Assembly: GCA_900542035.1 (NCBI GenBank) | Contig: UQMJ01000008.1 | Location: 34,558-98,557 of the forward strand | Source: an uncultured Clostridium sp. | GTDB taxonomy: Bacteria; Bacillota; Clostridia; Lachnospirales; Lachnospiraceae | Direction of reading: 5' to 3' | DNA length: 64,000 nucleotides | In this document: positions 62,950 through 64,000 of the stretch, in pieces | Position numbering within the stretch: position 1 is the stretch's first letter | Layout of the letters: each line of letters opens with the position of its first letter | Translations under genes and position numbers: made by a program | The notes under the pieces: generated by a model | The model's database searches: none | What the model saw: the letters and a program-made list of their open reading frames with translations, nothing else | What the model was told of the DNA's origin: nothing

Positions 62950-63879
62950 ATGGCAAAAGGATTTTTCAGCCGTCTGGTAGAAGGCCTTACCAAGACAAGA
63001 GACAACATTGTATCTGGCATTGACTCGATTTTCAGCGGGTTTTCTGCCATTGACGACGATTTTTATGAGGAAATCGAAGAGACCCTGATTATGGGGGATT
63101 TGGGCATCCAGACCACGATGGCCATTGTAGAGGATCTGCGGCATAAGGTAAAAGAGCAGCATATCAAAGAACCGGCCCAGTGCAAGCAGCTTTTAATTGA
63201 CAGCATCAAAGCCCAGATGGATTTGGGAGAAAATGCTTATGAGTTTGAAAACCGGAAATCCGTTGTGCTGGTCATTGGCGTCAACGGAGTGGGAAAGACC
63301 ACTTCCGTTGGAAAACTGGCCGGACAGTTAAAAGATTCTGGTAAAAAGGTAATGCTGGCTGCAGCCGATACCTTTCGGGCGGCTGCCATTGAGCAGCTTA
63401 CGGAGTGGGCAAATCGGGCAGGAGTGGAAATTATTGCCCAGAAAGAGGGATCCGATCCGGCGGCTGTTATTTATGACGCAGTAGCAGCTGCGAAATCCCG
63501 CCATGCAGACGTGCTGATCTGCGATACGGCAGGACGGCTTCACAACAAGAAAAACCTGATGGAGGAGTTAAAAAAGATTAACCGGATTATTGACAAAGAG
63601 TATCCGGACGCTTATCGGGAGACCCTGGTGGTGTTAGACGGAACCACCGGACAGAACGCCATGGCCCAGGCCAGACAGTTTATGGAAGTAGCAGACATTA
63701 CGGGAATCATTCTGACCAAGCTGGACGGAACGGCCAAAGGAGGAATTGCCGTAGCGATCCAGTCCGAGCTGGGACTTCCAGTAAAATACATCGGGGTAGG
63801 GGAGCACATTGACGATCTCCAGAAATTTAACGCGGATGATTTTGTAAACGCCTTATTTAACGTTTCAGACAAAAATTAG
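62950..63879 (+). CDS. ftsY: FtsY, signal recognition particle receptor
   Basis: A 309-residue SRP-GTPase that docks ribosome-SRP complexes at the membrane. ATG 62950 is preferred to ATG 62944 because AAGGAG lies seven bases upstream of it. G1 is GVNGVGKTTSVGKLA, then DTAGRLHNKKN and TKLDGTAKGG. The N-terminal acidic A domain is absent, as in many Firmicutes. Confidence 0.96.
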   Translation: MAKGFFSRLVEGLTKTRDNIVSGIDSIFSGFSAIDDDFYEEIEETLIMGDLGIQTTMAIVEDLRHKVKEQHIKEPAQCKQLLIDSIKAQMDLGENAYEFENRKSVVLVIGVNGVGKTTSVGKLAGQLKDSGKKVMLAAADTFRAAAIEQLTEWANRAGVEIIAQKEGSDPAAVIYDAVAAAKSRHADVLICDTAGRLHNKKNLMEELKKINRIIDKEYPDAYRETLVVLDGTTGQNAMAQARQFMEVADITGIILTKLDGTAKGGIAVAIQSELGLPVKYIGVGEHIDDLQKFNADDFVNALFNVSDKN

Positions 63880-63907
63880 GACAGGAAAAAGAAGGGGAGA
63901 AACCATT

Positions 63908-64000
63908 ATGGAAAAATTAACATTAGAGGCATTTGAAGAAGCATCTGAAATCGTAAGCCAGGTAACCCAGGAAACCAAGCTGGTCTACAGTGAGTATTTT
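63908..64000 (+). CDS. ilvA: threonine ammonia-lyase, N-terminal part (cut by window end)
   Basis: The first 31 codons (EKLTLEAFEEASEIVSQVTQ, then ETKLVYSEYF) match the N-terminus typical of IlvA/TdcB, the PLP enzyme making 2-oxobutanoate from threonine. AAGGGGAGAA lies before the start. The PLP-binding lysine is beyond the window, so the call is tentative. Confidence 0.65.
   Translation, partial: MEKLTLEAFEEASEIVSQVTQETKLVYSEYF

Overview
The window looks like a chromosomal segment of a low-to-moderate GC Firmicute, most likely a gut Lachnospiraceae (Clostridium cluster XIVa). The signs are the plsX-acpP-rnc-smc-ftsY cluster, the mcsA-mcsB-clpC and radA block, a single-chain 1254-residue PurL, a PPi-type phosphofructokinase, ECF and AGCS transporters, and AGGAGG-type ribosome binding sites with sigma-A promoters throughout. 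I infer the family from gene content only; no rRNA marker is present.

Layout. (1) 1-5.8 kb: a secreted GH25-type lysozyme, then a capsule control operon (CpsB-like PHP phosphatase, Wzz-like adaptor, CpsD-like tyrosine kinase, LCP-family ligase) and a small secreted protein. (2) 5.9-21.3 kb: a strongly AT-rich, probably horizontally exchanged polysaccharide cassette. It has an initiating sugar-phosphate transferase, glycosyltransferases of several families, an O-acyltransferase, a Wzy-like polymerase, a hexapeptide acetyltransferase, a polysaccharide pyruvyl transferase, two Wzx flippases and an FrhB-type Fe-S protein. (3) 21.3-27 kb: a junction zone with a sugar nucleotidyltransferase, an intact and a deleted VanZ-like gene, an intact and a shredded Rpn-family nuclease gene, and a NeuD-like/NahK-like fusion. 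(4) 27-36.8 kb: a MarR-MATE efflux operon, an MBL-fold lipoprotein, a GntR(YtrA)-mcsA-mcsB-clpC stress operon, a hypothetical gene and radA. (5) 36.9-50 kb: tRNA-Trp, pfk, an HPr-like gene, a nuclease-helicase, a LysR regulator, a truncated sigma-like gene, purL, upp, and a roughly 280-bp structured inverted-repeat element. (6) 50-64 kb: tRNA-Leu, an anti-sigma-like zinc-finger protein, polA, an alanine/glycine symporter, a P1 peptidase next to an ECF S component, and the plsX-acpP-rnc-smc-ftsY core cluster ending in a partial ilvA.

How the genes work together. The 1.4-5 kb operon should set phosphorylation-controlled chain length and wall attachment of the polymer made by the 5.9-21.3 kb cassette. 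The sugar nucleotidyltransferase and the kinase half of the fusion protein could supply activated sugars.

The most interesting signal is a set of poly-G tracts confined to the capsule region. There are three G7 runs in otherwise AT-rich coding DNA. Two sit exactly where an acyltransferase and a glycosyltransferase are frameshifted, and the third is at the extreme 3' end of the FrhB-like gene. A G9 run lies in a strong hairpin upstream of the control operon. This pattern suggests slipped-strand phase variation of capsule structure, with two genes currently OFF; homopolymer sequencing error is the main alternative. Other items worth a look are the structured element at 49.2-49.5 kb, an McsB with altered catalytic-site residues, and the NeuD-NahK fusion. 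All calls are from reading the sequence; no database search was possible.
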